Source of the DNA: an uncultured Leptolyngbyaceae cyanobacterium
GTDB taxonomy: Bacteria; Cyanobacteriota; Cyanobacteriia; Leptolyngbyales; Leptolyngbyaceae
DNA: 64,000 nt
Assembly (NCBI GenBank): GCA_938023035.1
Contig: CALIDI010000007.1
Span: 39,933-103,932 of the forward strand
Direction: 5' to 3'
The notes below the pieces were generated by a model, which saw only the letters and a program-made list of their open reading frames with translations, did not search any database and was not told the DNA's origin. Position 1 is the stretch's first letter. Each line of letters opens with the position of its first letter. Made by a program: the position numbers and the translations under genes. Positions 27,870-36,611 of the stretch are shown here, one piece after another.

Positions 27870-28562
27870 TTAGGGGCTGTCGGTCATTGCCGCTCTCACC
27901 AGTTGGGCATAAGCCGATTCAATGCAGGATTTGCCCCGCAAAAAACCCAGGTTGGCTCCAGGACAAATCCTCTCTAAAGTAGAGGGGCTAAAGCGTTGCA
28001 CCAGTTGCTGTAAACTCCGTTGCTGACGCGGCCAATGGAAGGTCTTGGCCTGCCGAATCAAAGCAAGCTGACCATCGGGACGAGGCAGCAGGTGTCGCCC
28101 GGAAAAGAGCACCCCCTGCAACGGCTTGTAATAAAGACAGGCTGAACCCGGCGAGTAGCCAGGAGTCCAAATTGCCTGGCTCTCGTTAGTTAACTCCATA
28201 TCCTTTTGAAAAGGGCTTAACTGTAGTCCTGGCAGCAGATACGCCTCCTGCTCTTGCACCACAATCTGGCAACCGAAGGACTGCTGGAGTTCTCTTGCTT
28301 GGGCGATCGCTCCGCGATGGGTTAAAAATAAGAACTCTATCCCACCCTGGGTTTGAATAAATTCCTGGTTTGTTTTGTCCCAGGCGGGGCAATCTACAAG
28401 AATATTCGCTTTCCCTACAATGAGATAAGCAGTTGCACCTAAAGTTGCGCGATTGGGAGGAAAAGCATAGACGGCTGGGGCTTGCCCCGAACCATTTTGT
28501 GATAAAACCAGGCGAGGCTGCTTTTTATGGGTTGGGGGGAATGCCTCCGGTTGATGGGTCAT
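27870..28562 (-). CDS. metallo-beta-lactamase fold protein lacking metal ligands
   Basis: 230 residues with the MBL-fold layout (TAYLIVGKANILVDCPAW; FLFLTHR; WTPGYSPGSACLYY; GVLFSGRHLL; CPGANLGFLRG), but the zinc ligands are replaced. The HxHxDH motif reads THRGAIAQA, the histidine of the usual TPGHSPGS is Tyr, and the aspartate of the usual GDxLL is Arg. It resembles a cyanobacterial and plant side branch of the superfamily. A hydrolytic role is unlikely; a binding or structural role is more plausible. It starts with ATG at 28562 and stands alone. Confidence 0.75.
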   Translation of the reverse strand: MTHQPEAFPPTHKKQPRLVLSQNGSGQAPAVYAFPPNRATLGATAYLIVGKANILVDCPAWDKTNQEFIQTQGGIEFLFLTHRGAIAQARELQQSFGCQIVVQEQEAYLLPGLQLSPFQKDMELTNESQAIWTPGYSPGSACLYYKPLQGVLFSGRHLLPRPDGQLALIRQAKTFHWPRQQRSLQQLVQRFSPSTLERICPGANLGFLRGKSCIESAYAQLVRAAMTDSP

Positions 28563-29103
28563 AGATGAATCGATAGGTTTTTAAAGAATGGTGGGCATTG
28601 CAGTCAAGAGGGGTGAATTTCTTTTCAACCGTCCTTCTCCTTTATGTAGAGGCAAGTTTAGTCGAAACCAACATTTCAAAAAAGCTCTGCGTTGATACCA
28701 GGGAGGAGTGCCTATCTTAACCAATTTAGATCTTTAAGCAAGCTCACAGCTAAAGTTTGTTAGGTTGGTGCCGTTGATTCAGCCAGGTTAGTGTAAGAGA
28801 AGATGGAGCTTATTGTTGGGTTATCCGCTTTTTTCGATACTGCCAGCATAGCTTCATCCTAGATGTTGCCTGGCATTGGTTATTTCTTGGCGGACTGGTA
28901 CTTGTTGTGTACTTGTTCATCACATGAATACTAGATGTTACCTGGCATTGGTTATTTCTTGGCGGATGAGTCCCTCTGTGGTCAGGAAAAGGCAGCCGTC
29001 TGCTGATCTCCTAGCCTAGCCCAAGGACAAAAGTATGACTCTGCTGGGGTGCCAGAGGACACTGTTGGATCCCAAAGCCCTGGTTGAGGGCGGTAAGAGA
29101 GCT
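28563..29103. other. intergenic region, 540 bases
   Basis: Divergent spacer between the MBL-fold gene and the site-2 protease-like gene. It includes a 36-base direct repeat (28859-28966). The frame from 29035 to 29103 is open but is probably leader, since the ATG at 29104 has GGTAAGAGA upstream. Confidence 0.45.
28859..28966. repeat. 36-base direct repeat, period 72
   Basis: Copies at 28859-28894 and 28931-28966 (starting CTAGATGTT, ending TTGGCGGA) differ at one base. They are separated by 36 unrelated bases and lie 140-245 bases upstream of the site-2 protease-like gene. Confidence 0.85.
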
Positions 29104-30591
29104 ATGAATGCATTTGTTCTGCTATTTTTATTAGGCGTTATCACCTATCTCATTGTCCGTCGGTTAGCTGGTGTGACACGCACTCCTGCTTGGCTGCTGT
29201 GGCTGGTCGCTATGACACCTGCCTTTATCTGGAGTGCCTGGGGCATTTTGAAAGGGGCTGAAAAGACGATGCCCTCCGAGTTGGTGGTGATTCCTTTTAT
29301 TGTTTGCCTGATCTTGTATTGGTGCTTGATTCAAGTGGGACGTATTCCCCCGTCGGTGGAGCCAGCGAATGGTTCTCAGCGATCGCCCGCTACGAGAGCA
29401 GTCAAGCCACCCCCAGAGATGCCGGCCCCTCAACTCCTTAACAAGCTTGAGGAAACCAACCTAAAAAATTGCTTCCCCTGGTCGGTGTATTACCTGCAAC
29501 AGGTGGAGTACCGCCCCCAAGCTGTGATTTGTCGCGGTCAATTGCGCAGCAGCCCAGAGGTAGCCTATCGCACCATCCAAGAGAACGTAGAGCTGGCTTT
29601 TGGGAATCGGTTTTACACGATTTTTCAAGAGGGCACCAGTGGCAAGCCCTTTTTTGCGCTTGTGACAAATCCCAGTAGTCAGATGGCTAGCAGGGAGTCT
29701 ACTTTACACCGATTGTTATTGGCTCTGTTTTTACTCGGCTTTACCTTCTGTACATCGGCACTGGCCTGGCTGCAAATTACCAATCCACAGGCCCCACTCT
29801 CGCTCCGCGATTTCAATTTGGGTATCCCTTATGCTGCCACATTGTTGGTGACTTTAGGGATTCATGAGTTAGGGCGCTATTGGATGGCACGGCACTATCA
29901 AGTGCGTGCCACTCTTCCCTACTTTATCCCTGTTTTGCCTCTCCCGCTTTTTCCTTTTGGTACGTTTGGTGTTTTTACCCATCTGAGATCGCCCATCCCT
30001 AACCGGCGGGCTTTGTTTGATATTGCCACAGTCGGTGCCCTCAGTGCCCTGGCAGTCGGTTGCCTCTTTTTGTGGTGGGGGTTGGCCCACTCTCAAGTCA
30101 CACCTTTACCCGCACCCACGCCTCCATTTCGACTAACGACCTGGCTACAAGCCTTTGACCCCCGGTTTTCCTTACTCATTAGTTTAATCAGTAAACTGGC
30201 GATCGGTAGCCCGTTGACCGCGCAAACGGCGATTAAACTTCACCCAGTCGCTGTGGCCGCCTTTGTCGGCATCGCAATCACAACTTTTAAGCTCATGCCG
30301 GTTGGGCAACTCGATGGCGGACGGATTACCCATGCCATGTTTGGCCAACGGCGATCGGCGAATGCCAGTCAGGTGATTCGTCTACTACTATTTGTTCTCG
30401 CCTTGCGGCAGTCTCACTTAATGGTACTAGCCATTTTGCTATTTCTCTTACCAGCAACGGATGAAGCAGCTCTCAATGATGTGACAGAACTAGATGACCG
30501 CCGCTATTTCTCTGGGTTGCTGGTATTGCTACTTACGCTCATGCTCATACTTCCTGTGCCAGAGGTGATTCAGCAGTTCCTTGGTATGTAA
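29104..30591 (+). CDS. site-2 protease homologue, probable pseudoprotease
   Basis: 495 residues from the ATG at 29104. The N-terminus has two hydrophobic helices. A soluble domain follows (WSVYYLQQVEYRPQAVICRGQL ... NRFYTIFQE) as in cyanobacterial and chloroplast EGY-type M50 peptidases. The intramembrane core keeps the family scaffold (PYFIPVLPLPLFPFGTFGVFTHLRSP shape, then IPNRRALFD). The zinc motif HExxH reads HELGR (residues 254-258), and the third-ligand motif that is usually LDGGH reads LDGGR (404-407). With the second histidine lost it should not cleave peptides, much like plant EGY3. It is an inner or thylakoid membrane protein of unknown role. Confidence 0.85.
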   Translation: MNAFVLLFLLGVITYLIVRRLAGVTRTPAWLLWLVAMTPAFIWSAWGILKGAEKTMPSELVVIPFIVCLILYWCLIQVGRIPPSVEPANGSQRSPATRAVKPPPEMPAPQLLNKLEETNLKNCFPWSVYYLQQVEYRPQAVICRGQLRSSPEVAYRTIQENVELAFGNRFYTIFQEGTSGKPFFALVTNPSSQMASRESTLHRLLLALFLLGFTFCTSALAWLQITNPQAPLSLRDFNLGIPYAATLLVTLGIHELGRYWMARHYQVRATLPYFIPVLPLPLFPFGTFGVFTHLRSPIPNRRALFDIATVGALSALAVGCLFLWWGLAHSQVTPLPAPTPPFRLTTWLQAFDPRFSLLISLISKLAIGSPLTAQTAIKLHPVAVAAFVGIAITTFKLMPVGQLDGGRITHAMFGQRRSANASQVIRLLLFVLALRQSHLMVLAILLFLLPATDEAALNDVTELDDRRYFSGLLVLLLTLMLILPVPEVIQQFLGM

Positions 30592-30675
30592 GCGGAAGTT
30601 AATAAGCAGTTATAGGCTGCATCCAAATGAAGGAGAGAAGACATCTGTGCTAGCAGCCTTAAAGTGCTAACTGCC

Positions 30676-31176
30676 TTAAAACCGAAACTTAATTCGTGAG
30701 TTGAGATCCTCTGGATCGCGACGAATCATCCGAATCGTTTGGGGCAATACTCCGACAAGTAGAGCAAACGCCTCATCTGGAATTTTAGCCACGACATCGG
30801 GCGGAAAGTAATTCTCAAACTGGTTCAATATCAGTTGTGCCCGCTTGAGCGGCACAGCATTTTCAGTGAGTTGATGGGTCAAGCGAATCCACTGACGGCG
30901 AATCAAATAGGCTTTCTGCCGCTCTTCTTGATCCTCTGGGTAGACTAAGGATAAATCCCCAACTGCCAGAGCACGCTGGCAGTCAACATCAAAGAATCCC
31001 CCCACTGCGGCCCCTGGCCCGGCAAACTCAGCATGAAATTTCTTAAACAAAATCAGACCATTACGGCGACGGCTATTAACCATTAGCAGTTGACCGCTAT
31101 TCAGTTGAGTCAGAATTTCATTCGTGCCAGAAAATTCAATTAAGCTTTTCTCTAGGCTAATGGGTTCTTCTCTCAT
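30676..31176 (-). CDS. conserved hypothetical protein
   Basis: 166 residues from the ATG at 31176 (MREEPISLEKSLIE); a start nine bases further upstream is also possible. It is soluble, with no signal peptide. Notable stretches are FKKFHAEFAGPGAAVGGFFDVDCQRALAV, a charged helical middle (EDQEERQKAYLIRRQWIRLTHQL) and a C-terminal RRDPEDLNSRIKFRF. I do not recognise the family. It looks like an ordinary conserved cyanobacterial gene and converges with the site-2 protease-like gene 84 bases away. Confidence 0.6.
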   Translation of the reverse strand: MREEPISLEKSLIEFSGTNEILTQLNSGQLLMVNSRRRNGLILFKKFHAEFAGPGAAVGGFFDVDCQRALAVGDLSLVYPEDQEERQKAYLIRRQWIRLTHQLTENAVPLKRAQLILNQFENYFPPDVVAKIPDEAFALLVGVLPQTIRMIRRDPEDLNSRIKFRF

Positions 31177-31185
31177 CACATTCAT

Positions 31186-31838
31186 GCCTTAGAACCAACA
31201 GCAACATACCCCTTAGGACGCAGGAATCTAGAGACTCAACTTAGGATGGCTCTATCAGAATGGCTATGCGTCAGAATGGCTATGCGTGAAATTATCTCTA
31301 GCCAATCAGGGTTACTCAGATTTTGCTATCTCTGTGTTCAGAATTCCCTAATAAACCTGAGAAAATCATTAAAAATACCAGCAGAGTACTAAAGAAGGCA
31401 AAGAACCTTTCCATTGCAAGGCCGTCGAACAGTAGAGCACAGAAGAACGATCCAATTAAAAATTAGTAGCCGACTCAGGATCAGAGCGATTGTTCCACCT
31501 AGCTTTATTCTAGAGCAATGTAATGCCGCTGTTATTCTAAGCAAGTAATGGGGGAGATAGGCGGCTTTGAAAAAAACTTCAGGATTTCTTGAAGATGTCC
31601 CGAAGATGTGCAAAATGATTGATTTGAAATGCTAAGAAATCTCTCTAAGGTTCCTGAAAACAAGATAGGCGCGGGTAGACAGGAACCTGAAAAAGTGCCA
31701 CAGGTGCTCTCCTGATTTTGTATTTGCTCACTCATCCCTATAGTCGGCGTTGACAATTCAAACCAGCGTGCCTTTAGAAAAGTGTCTTAAAGTCAGACGG
31801 GGTAAAGCGATCGCTCAACAATCATTTATTTCAGACCC
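31186..31838. other. intergenic region, 650 bases
   Basis: Upstream of the hypothetical gene at 30676-31176. A tandem 16-base duplication lies near its left end. No other feature was recognised. Confidence 0.4.
31255..31286. repeat. tandem 16-base duplication
   Basis: TCAGAATGGCTATGCG occurs twice head to tail, about 80 bases upstream of the minus-strand gene ending at 30676. Confidence 0.7.
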
Positions 31839-31870
31839 AAAAAAACATCAGAGAAATTTCCCTGATGTTT
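31839..31870 (-). terminator. rho-independent terminator, minus strand
   Basis: AAACATCAG (31843-31851) pairs with CTGATGTTT (31862-31870). On the minus strand the stem runs into seven T residues. It is the first terminator after the DUF937 gene (stop at 32127) and the small remnant at 31984-32085. Confidence 0.75.
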
Positions 31871-31983
31871 ATGAAGCTTGTGTGAAAAATCAATACTTTC
31901 TCCGGATAAAAAGTAGGCCGCTGGCGCATCCGTCAACATGGCACAGGGGATGTCAACATCTCCCTTAGGTGTGTGTCTCTTTT

Positions 31984-32085
31984 CTATCTAGGGCGCAGCT
32001 TTCCGGCTTTCTGGTCAAAGCGCTGCCACAAAATGCCTTGTTCACTTTCAACCCAATTCTTAGCAGCCTGAATTTGTTCAAGCGC
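31984..32085 (-). pseudogene. 33-residue gene remnant
   Basis: An open stretch with protein-like composition (ALEQIQAAKNWVESEQG, then ILWQRFDQKAGKLRPR, stop). No start codon is available, and a stop (TGA) lies directly before it. It looks like the C-terminal end of a lost gene between DUF937 and the terminator at 31839. I cannot name the parent family. Confidence 0.35.
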
Positions 32086-32126
32086 TCATTTTGGCAGAGT
32101 GCTTTAATCTTCAGGAGCCGAATGGC

Positions 32127-32660
32127 CTAACGAGCTGGATTGAGAAACCGGCCTGCAAACTTAATGACTTCGCCCAAGTCAGCCCCTCCACTTTGCTGCG
32201 GATTTAATAGCCCTTCCAGAAGATTGTTTTTGGCAGTCGCGCCCGGCTTGGGTCGCCCCATCCCCAACAGTCCCATAACTGCTGGAATCAGCACCGGCAG
32301 CATTTGCTGAATCATCGAACTGCTAATCCCCGATTTTTGGGAAACGGCTTGAATCAACTGCTGCTGTAAACTTGGGGTTAGCAGAGCAGACAAAGCTCCT
32401 AAGCCAGGGTTGGAGCCACTGGTAAATTGAGCGAGCAAGCTATCTAGCCCGGCAGTGCCACCTGTGACCATTTGTTGTTGCTTGAGTGCAGGGCCTAACA
32501 CCCCCCCCAAAGCCGAGACAGCCGTTTGCATAGTGCTAGGTTGAATTCCATTACTGGCGGAGAGTTGCTGAATCGCACTCATAATGCCACTCAGTTGCTC
32601 AACACTACCTTGTTGGTTAGGGTTATTAATAGAACTGAGAACGTCAAAGAAAAGTCCCAT
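32127..32660 (-). CDS. DUF937 family protein
   Basis: 177 residues, rich in Gln, Ser and Gly. It begins MGLFFDVLSSINNPNQQG and contains two related helical modules (QQLSASNGIQPSTMQTAVSAL; QAVSQKSGISSSMIQQMLPVL), each followed by a glycine-rich turn. It ends with GADLGEVIKFAGRFLNPAR. This pattern is DUF937, found in many bacteria with no settled function. The ATG at 32660 has CCGGAG eight bases upstream. No signal peptide. Confidence 0.85.
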   Translation of the reverse strand: MGLFFDVLSSINNPNQQGSVEQLSGIMSAIQQLSASNGIQPSTMQTAVSALGGVLGPALKQQQMVTGGTAGLDSLLAQFTSGSNPGLGALSALLTPSLQQQLIQAVSQKSGISSSMIQQMLPVLIPAVMGLLGMGRPKPGATAKNNLLEGLLNPQQSGGADLGEVIKFAGRFLNPAR

Positions 32661-32966
32661 GGGGTCACTCCGGTTTAAAGAAGAAAGGAAGCGTCTGGAA
32701 TTTGAAATTGCGCACCAACTATGTAAAGTTGGGTTGCCTGGGTTTGGCTAAGATTATTCCTCAGCCAGTCTTACTAACTCATAGGCGTTGAAAAACAAAA
32801 TAGGCCTGGGCTTAACAATTTTTACCAAAATGATCTAGGGTGAAGCGTGCCGCAATTTGCGCCTGTGAGGTATGAGGGGATGCGCCATTTACGCTTTAGC
32901 CGATTGCTTGTTTAGCCGCCCCGATTCTGAAACAATCAGGAATGCAGCACCGGGGAGTTCAAATCC
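32661..32966. other. divergent spacer, 300 bases
   Basis: Promoter region for DUF937 (minus) and the aldo/keto reductase (plus). No further feature was recognised. Confidence 0.35.
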
Positions 32967-34094
32967 TTGCAGTACCGACGTTTTGGTAAAACCAATCAGT
33001 GGCTTTCCCTGTTTTCTCTCGGAACAATGCGTTGCCTGGCTTCCCTGGAAGTTGCAAGGGCAACAGTGCAGCGTGCGATCGCCCTGGGTATCAATCATCT
33101 GGAAACGGCCCAGGGGTATGGTAACAGTGAAATTTACCTAGGCAATGCCCTATCTCAATTAGGAATTGACCGTCGTCAGGTTTATGTAACCACGAAAATT
33201 CCACCGTTGCCAAGTGCAACGGCAATGACCCAGGCCATCGATGCCTCCCTGCAACGGTTGGAGTTGGACTATATCGATAATCTGGCGATTCATGGACTCA
33301 ACACCTGGGAACATTTGCAGTGGGTCACGGCAGCAGACGGTTGCAGCCAGGCGGTACAGCAGGCGGTTACCGCTGGTAAGGTGCGTCATGTTGGCTTTTC
33401 AACCCATGCTTTTCTAGAAGTGATCCTAGCGGCGATCGCCACCGATTTATTTGAGTTTGTGAATCTGCATTACACTTACTTTTTTCAACGCAACCAGGCA
33501 GCGATCGCCCTAGCCCAGCAAAAGGATATGGGCGTGTTTATCATCTCGCCTGCCGACAAGGGCGGGCTACTCCATACCCCCCCTCCCCAGCTTGAGGCCC
33601 TATGCGCCCCCTACTCGCCGCTGGAGTTGACCTATCGCTTTTTGTTGAGCAATTGCCAAATCACTACTCTGAGCGTCGGGGCAGCCAACCCAGCAGAACT
33701 AGAGGCGATCGCACCACTGGTGGATCAAAATGGCCCTTTAACGGAGTTAGAGCAGGCTGCCCTGGCTCGGATCGAACAGCACCAACAGCAGGCCCTTGGC
33801 GATCATCATTGCCGACAATGTTATGCCTGTTTACCCTGCCCTGAGGCCATCCACATCCCCGAAGTGTTGCGGCTGAGGAACTTGGCGATCGCCCATGGCA
33901 TGACAACCTTTGGCCAATATCGCTATGGCATGTTTGAACAAGCAGGGCACTGGTTCCCTGGCAACAAAGCCAGCCGCTGTACAGATTGCGGCGATTGCCT
34001 GCCCCGTTGCCCCGAACAACTTCCCATCCCTGTCTTGTTAAGAGATGCCCATGAACGACTCCAGGGCAAACCACGCCGTCGCCTCTGGGGATAA
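32967..34094 (+). CDS. aldo/keto reductase with 2[4Fe-4S] ferredoxin-like tail
   Basis: 375 residues from a TTG at 32967 (MQYRRFGKTNQWLSLFSLGTM follows the usual family start), with GGGGAG upstream. The TIM-barrel AKR part covers about 1-280 and includes LETAQGYGNSE with the active-site tyrosine, the lysine of VTTKIPP and the histidine of LAIHGLN. The C-terminal part has two cysteine groups, CRQCYACLPCP and CTDCGDCLPRCP, which should bind Fe-S clusters. Such proteins probably couple NAD(P)H or ferredoxin redox chemistry; the substrate is unknown. It stands alone. Confidence 0.9.
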   Translation: MQYRRFGKTNQWLSLFSLGTMRCLASLEVARATVQRAIALGINHLETAQGYGNSEIYLGNALSQLGIDRRQVYVTTKIPPLPSATAMTQAIDASLQRLELDYIDNLAIHGLNTWEHLQWVTAADGCSQAVQQAVTAGKVRHVGFSTHAFLEVILAAIATDLFEFVNLHYTYFFQRNQAAIALAQQKDMGVFIISPADKGGLLHTPPPQLEALCAPYSPLELTYRFLLSNCQITTLSVGAANPAELEAIAPLVDQNGPLTELEQAALARIEQHQQQALGDHHCRQCYACLPCPEAIHIPEVLRLRNLAIAHGMTTFGQYRYGMFEQAGHWFPGNKASRCTDCGDCLPRCPEQLPIPVLLRDAHERLQGKPRRRLWG

Positions 34095-34338
34095 GACCAT
34101 CAACCAGACCCTAGCATTGGTCAGAGAAGTGAGAACACAATCAAATGCGCAAGCACCATTACAGAGTAGGCCGTCTGACCACTATCGCCAGCCTACTCAT
34201 AGCGACAGCCATAGCCACCCGACTTAAGCCAAAGTGCAGGGGGCGAAACTATGGCTGGGGACTTTTCCCTCCCATTCAGCCAAAACCTTTAACATACTTG
34301 CATTGTGCTGCACATCAGAATTTCGATCAACATCAGCA

Positions 34339-35715
34339 CTAAGAAGAAGCCCCTCTCCGGGGAAAGGTGGGTAACTCAACCGCTGCCAGGGATTGACGTT
34401 TTTTAGGAGGACGCTCAGGATACAGCGTGGGAGAAGGAAAGGCCTGCTCAAGATGAGGACTTGTTAATGGCAACGCGCTCATAACCCCATCTGAAACAAT
34501 GCGACGCAGGTGCTCAGCCGCTTCTGAACGATGTGAGGATCCTACTGGGGAAGCTGCTGGCGCTGCAACAAGTTCAGTTGGCTGTACATCACCATCGGTG
34601 GTGCTGTCCTGCAAGGGGAACTCGTGGGCCGCCGCTACCGCCTCAGACGATGAATGCGATAACTCTCCTGACCCAGCCGTTGGCACAACTACTTCAATTA
34701 GCTTTGCCAGATCACTCCATAGCTTGGTTTCAGGGGCCTGAGACGGTTCCAAACTAAAGTCATGCTCCATTCCACTGCCCACTTCAGGGAGAGGCATTAT
34801 TCCTTGAGATTCACCTGCTGCCTCACTGCTTGGGTGATGGGCAGAGCACCGGGGATTAGCCGGGAAGGAAAGCACAGGCTCTGCCTCCGCATCTAACAGC
34901 TTTACCAAAGGCTTAAGCAAAGATTGATTAAACCGATTTTCCTTAAGATGGGGGGAAGCCCAGGGCTGAACAGGCAAGCTCGTTACTTTACCAAGAGATG
35001 TTGCTTCAAGGCTGGGCGTTGACTCCAGCGACTCTAGAGTAACCGGATTGCCCACTGAAGGGGTCGCACTTTCCAGGGCGCGCTCCAGCGCAACTTTAAA
35101 CTGAAGAGTTTGCTGCTGCTGGCGGTGGAGGCGCATCCGCAGGTCACCGCACTCTTCTTCGACTTGCTGGCGTAATCGTTCGAGCGCGGCATATTCTTGC
35201 TGACTCTGGGCACGAGCTTGCTCCATTTCGGCCAGTTGCGCTTGGCTTTTTTCTAACTCTGCTTGCAGGGTTTCAATTACCACTTGCTGGCGCTGATTTG
35301 CCTGATGTGAGAGCGCTAATTCCTGAAATAGTCGGCTGATCTGGATTTGCACGGGCAGAGACGAATCGAAGGAAAGGCTCGAAATAGGAGTTGTTTCTTT
35401 TGCTTCCTGAAGAGATCCCTCCTGGAACTGAGCTAACTGCTCCTCCAGTTGAGTGATGTGAAGTTGGAGCGCGGCGTTTTCTTGCCGTAGGGTTGTCAAA
35501 ATGGTCTCACCAGGATTGGCAGCCAGCTTTTCTAGGGAGGTGGGTTTAGCTAGAGGTAGACCATCAAGACTCAAAGCATTTGGAAAATCCACCGTTTGCC
35601 AACTTGCTTCCGTAACCTCGATGGGTTGGGCTGGATTAGGTTCCTGAGGTTGGTTGAGCGTAACTGATGGGTCAGACTCAGGAAGGTTAGGGCCTTGATT
35701 CTCAACTTCACTCAT
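34339..35715 (-). CDS. coiled-coil hypothetical protein
   Basis: 458 residues. The N-terminal 70 are acidic and proline-rich. Residues about 75-225 form strong coiled coils (TLRQENAALQLHITQLEEQLAQF; VIETLQAELEKSQAQLAEMEQARAQ). The remainder is low-complexity Ser/Ala/Pro/Glu sequence with no fold I recognise. No signal peptide or membrane segment is seen, so it is a cytoplasmic structural or scaffold-like protein. The start at ATG 35715 is the only good one. Function unknown. Confidence 0.7.
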   Translation of the reverse strand: MSEVENQGPNLPESDPSVTLNQPQEPNPAQPIEVTEASWQTVDFPNALSLDGLPLAKPTSLEKLAANPGETILTTLRQENAALQLHITQLEEQLAQFQEGSLQEAKETTPISSLSFDSSLPVQIQISRLFQELALSHQANQRQQVVIETLQAELEKSQAQLAEMEQARAQSQQEYAALERLRQQVEEECGDLRMRLHRQQQQTLQFKVALERALESATPSVGNPVTLESLESTPSLEATSLGKVTSLPVQPWASPHLKENRFNQSLLKPLVKLLDAEAEPVLSFPANPRCSAHHPSSEAAGESQGIMPLPEVGSGMEHDFSLEPSQAPETKLWSDLAKLIEVVVPTAGSGELSHSSSEAVAAAHEFPLQDSTTDGDVQPTELVAAPAASPVGSSHRSEAAEHLRRIVSDGVMSALPLTSPHLEQAFPSPTLYPERPPKKRQSLAAVELPTFPRRGASS

Positions 35716-36611
35716 GCTGCTTGATCCTGTTCGTGAGATGACTGGTTGTGAGATGCCTGTCAGGGCAGGAGTTGATCCTGTTTTTCAGGAAGGGTGCTTT
35801 AAATCTATTTAAATCTAAGGGAAAAACTCTTAAAGTAAAGTGTCTTCTAAGTATCGATCCAGGAGAGGTGTGATTTAACTTTGGCGATCGCTAGATCTAG
35901 CGTTGTCAATTTTTATGACTTTTATCACATTTCTTTGGATCGCGACCGTTTTTCTCCTTGAACTATACAAAAGTTCCCATAAAGCGATCGCTAAGAGCAG
36001 ATATTCCTTATTGGCTCACCCCCTCAACGCCCCCTCTGTCGCAAAAGTAGTCAAAACCGGCAAAATCCCAGGGCCAGCCAGCAAAAACCGACGAGAGTCA
36101 AGAATGATGGTGTGTTCTCCACTCCTCCGTGAGAAAGCTCCAAGGCTTTCTAGTTGATTGCATCCAGTTGATTACATCCAGGATCTTCAGACGCCTTATA
36201 AGTAGCTAAGCGCCATGCAACTGAAGACAATTTCAAGGGTAGAGGGTAGCCCCCCGTCTGTGGGCGCAACGAATCCACAATCTACGAAATACTGGAATTT
36301 CTCGGTAGAACCCCCTAACTGAGGGCGCATCCCCCCAATCTTCTCTTGGGTGCACGTTACTTTTAACCTCACCCTAAATCTCTCTCCCTGCCCCTGTTCA
36401 GGGGCCCCTAGGAGAGGGACTTTGAGACGACTCGGATCCCCTTCTCCCAGGCTGGGAAAAGGGCTAGGGGATGAGGGCCTGCAAAGGTGACAGACTCCCC
36501 TTCTCTTCCTAAAATTAATCAGGAGCACCTAGTTACATGGAAATGGGGCACTGAAGAAAAGCAGTGGGTATTAGCCAGCCCGGTAAATAGGGAGTGCTCC
36601 ATTATCAGGAA
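35716..36611. other. intergenic region with repeats, 900 bases
   Basis: Contains copy B of the dispersed repeat (36366-36497). Just before it are two similar segments near 36239 and 36299 around GGTAG...CCCC...GGGCGCA. A plus-strand open frame at 35903-36157 has no recognisable features and is not called. Confidence 0.45.
36366..36497. repeat. dispersed intergenic repeat, copy B
   Basis: The fullest copy. It starts CCTCACCCTAAATC, contains a GC-rich hairpin (GCCCCTGttcaGGGGC), then the shared GAGAGGGACTTTGAGACG, CCCCTTCTCCCAGG, TGGGAAAAGGG, GGGGATGAGGGCCTGC and AAAGGTGACA. Confidence 0.8.

Noticed and set aside
28859..28966. Second CRISPR array
   Set aside because: Only two 36-base units with one mismatch and a single spacer. 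They lack the usual repeat ends, so a local duplication is more likely.
31750..31968. 72-codon plus-strand frame
   Set aside because: It runs through the hairpin of the minus-strand terminator at 31839-31870 and has no protein-like pattern.
32955..32975. tRNA T-arm-like GTTCAAATC
   Set aside because: No acceptor stem, anticodon arm or matching 5' half can be folded around it; it is the start region of the aldo/keto reductase gene.
35903..36157. 84-codon plus-strand frame with a hydrophobic start
   Set aside because: No ribosome binding site, no family, and the second half is low-information basic sequence in a repeat-bearing gap.
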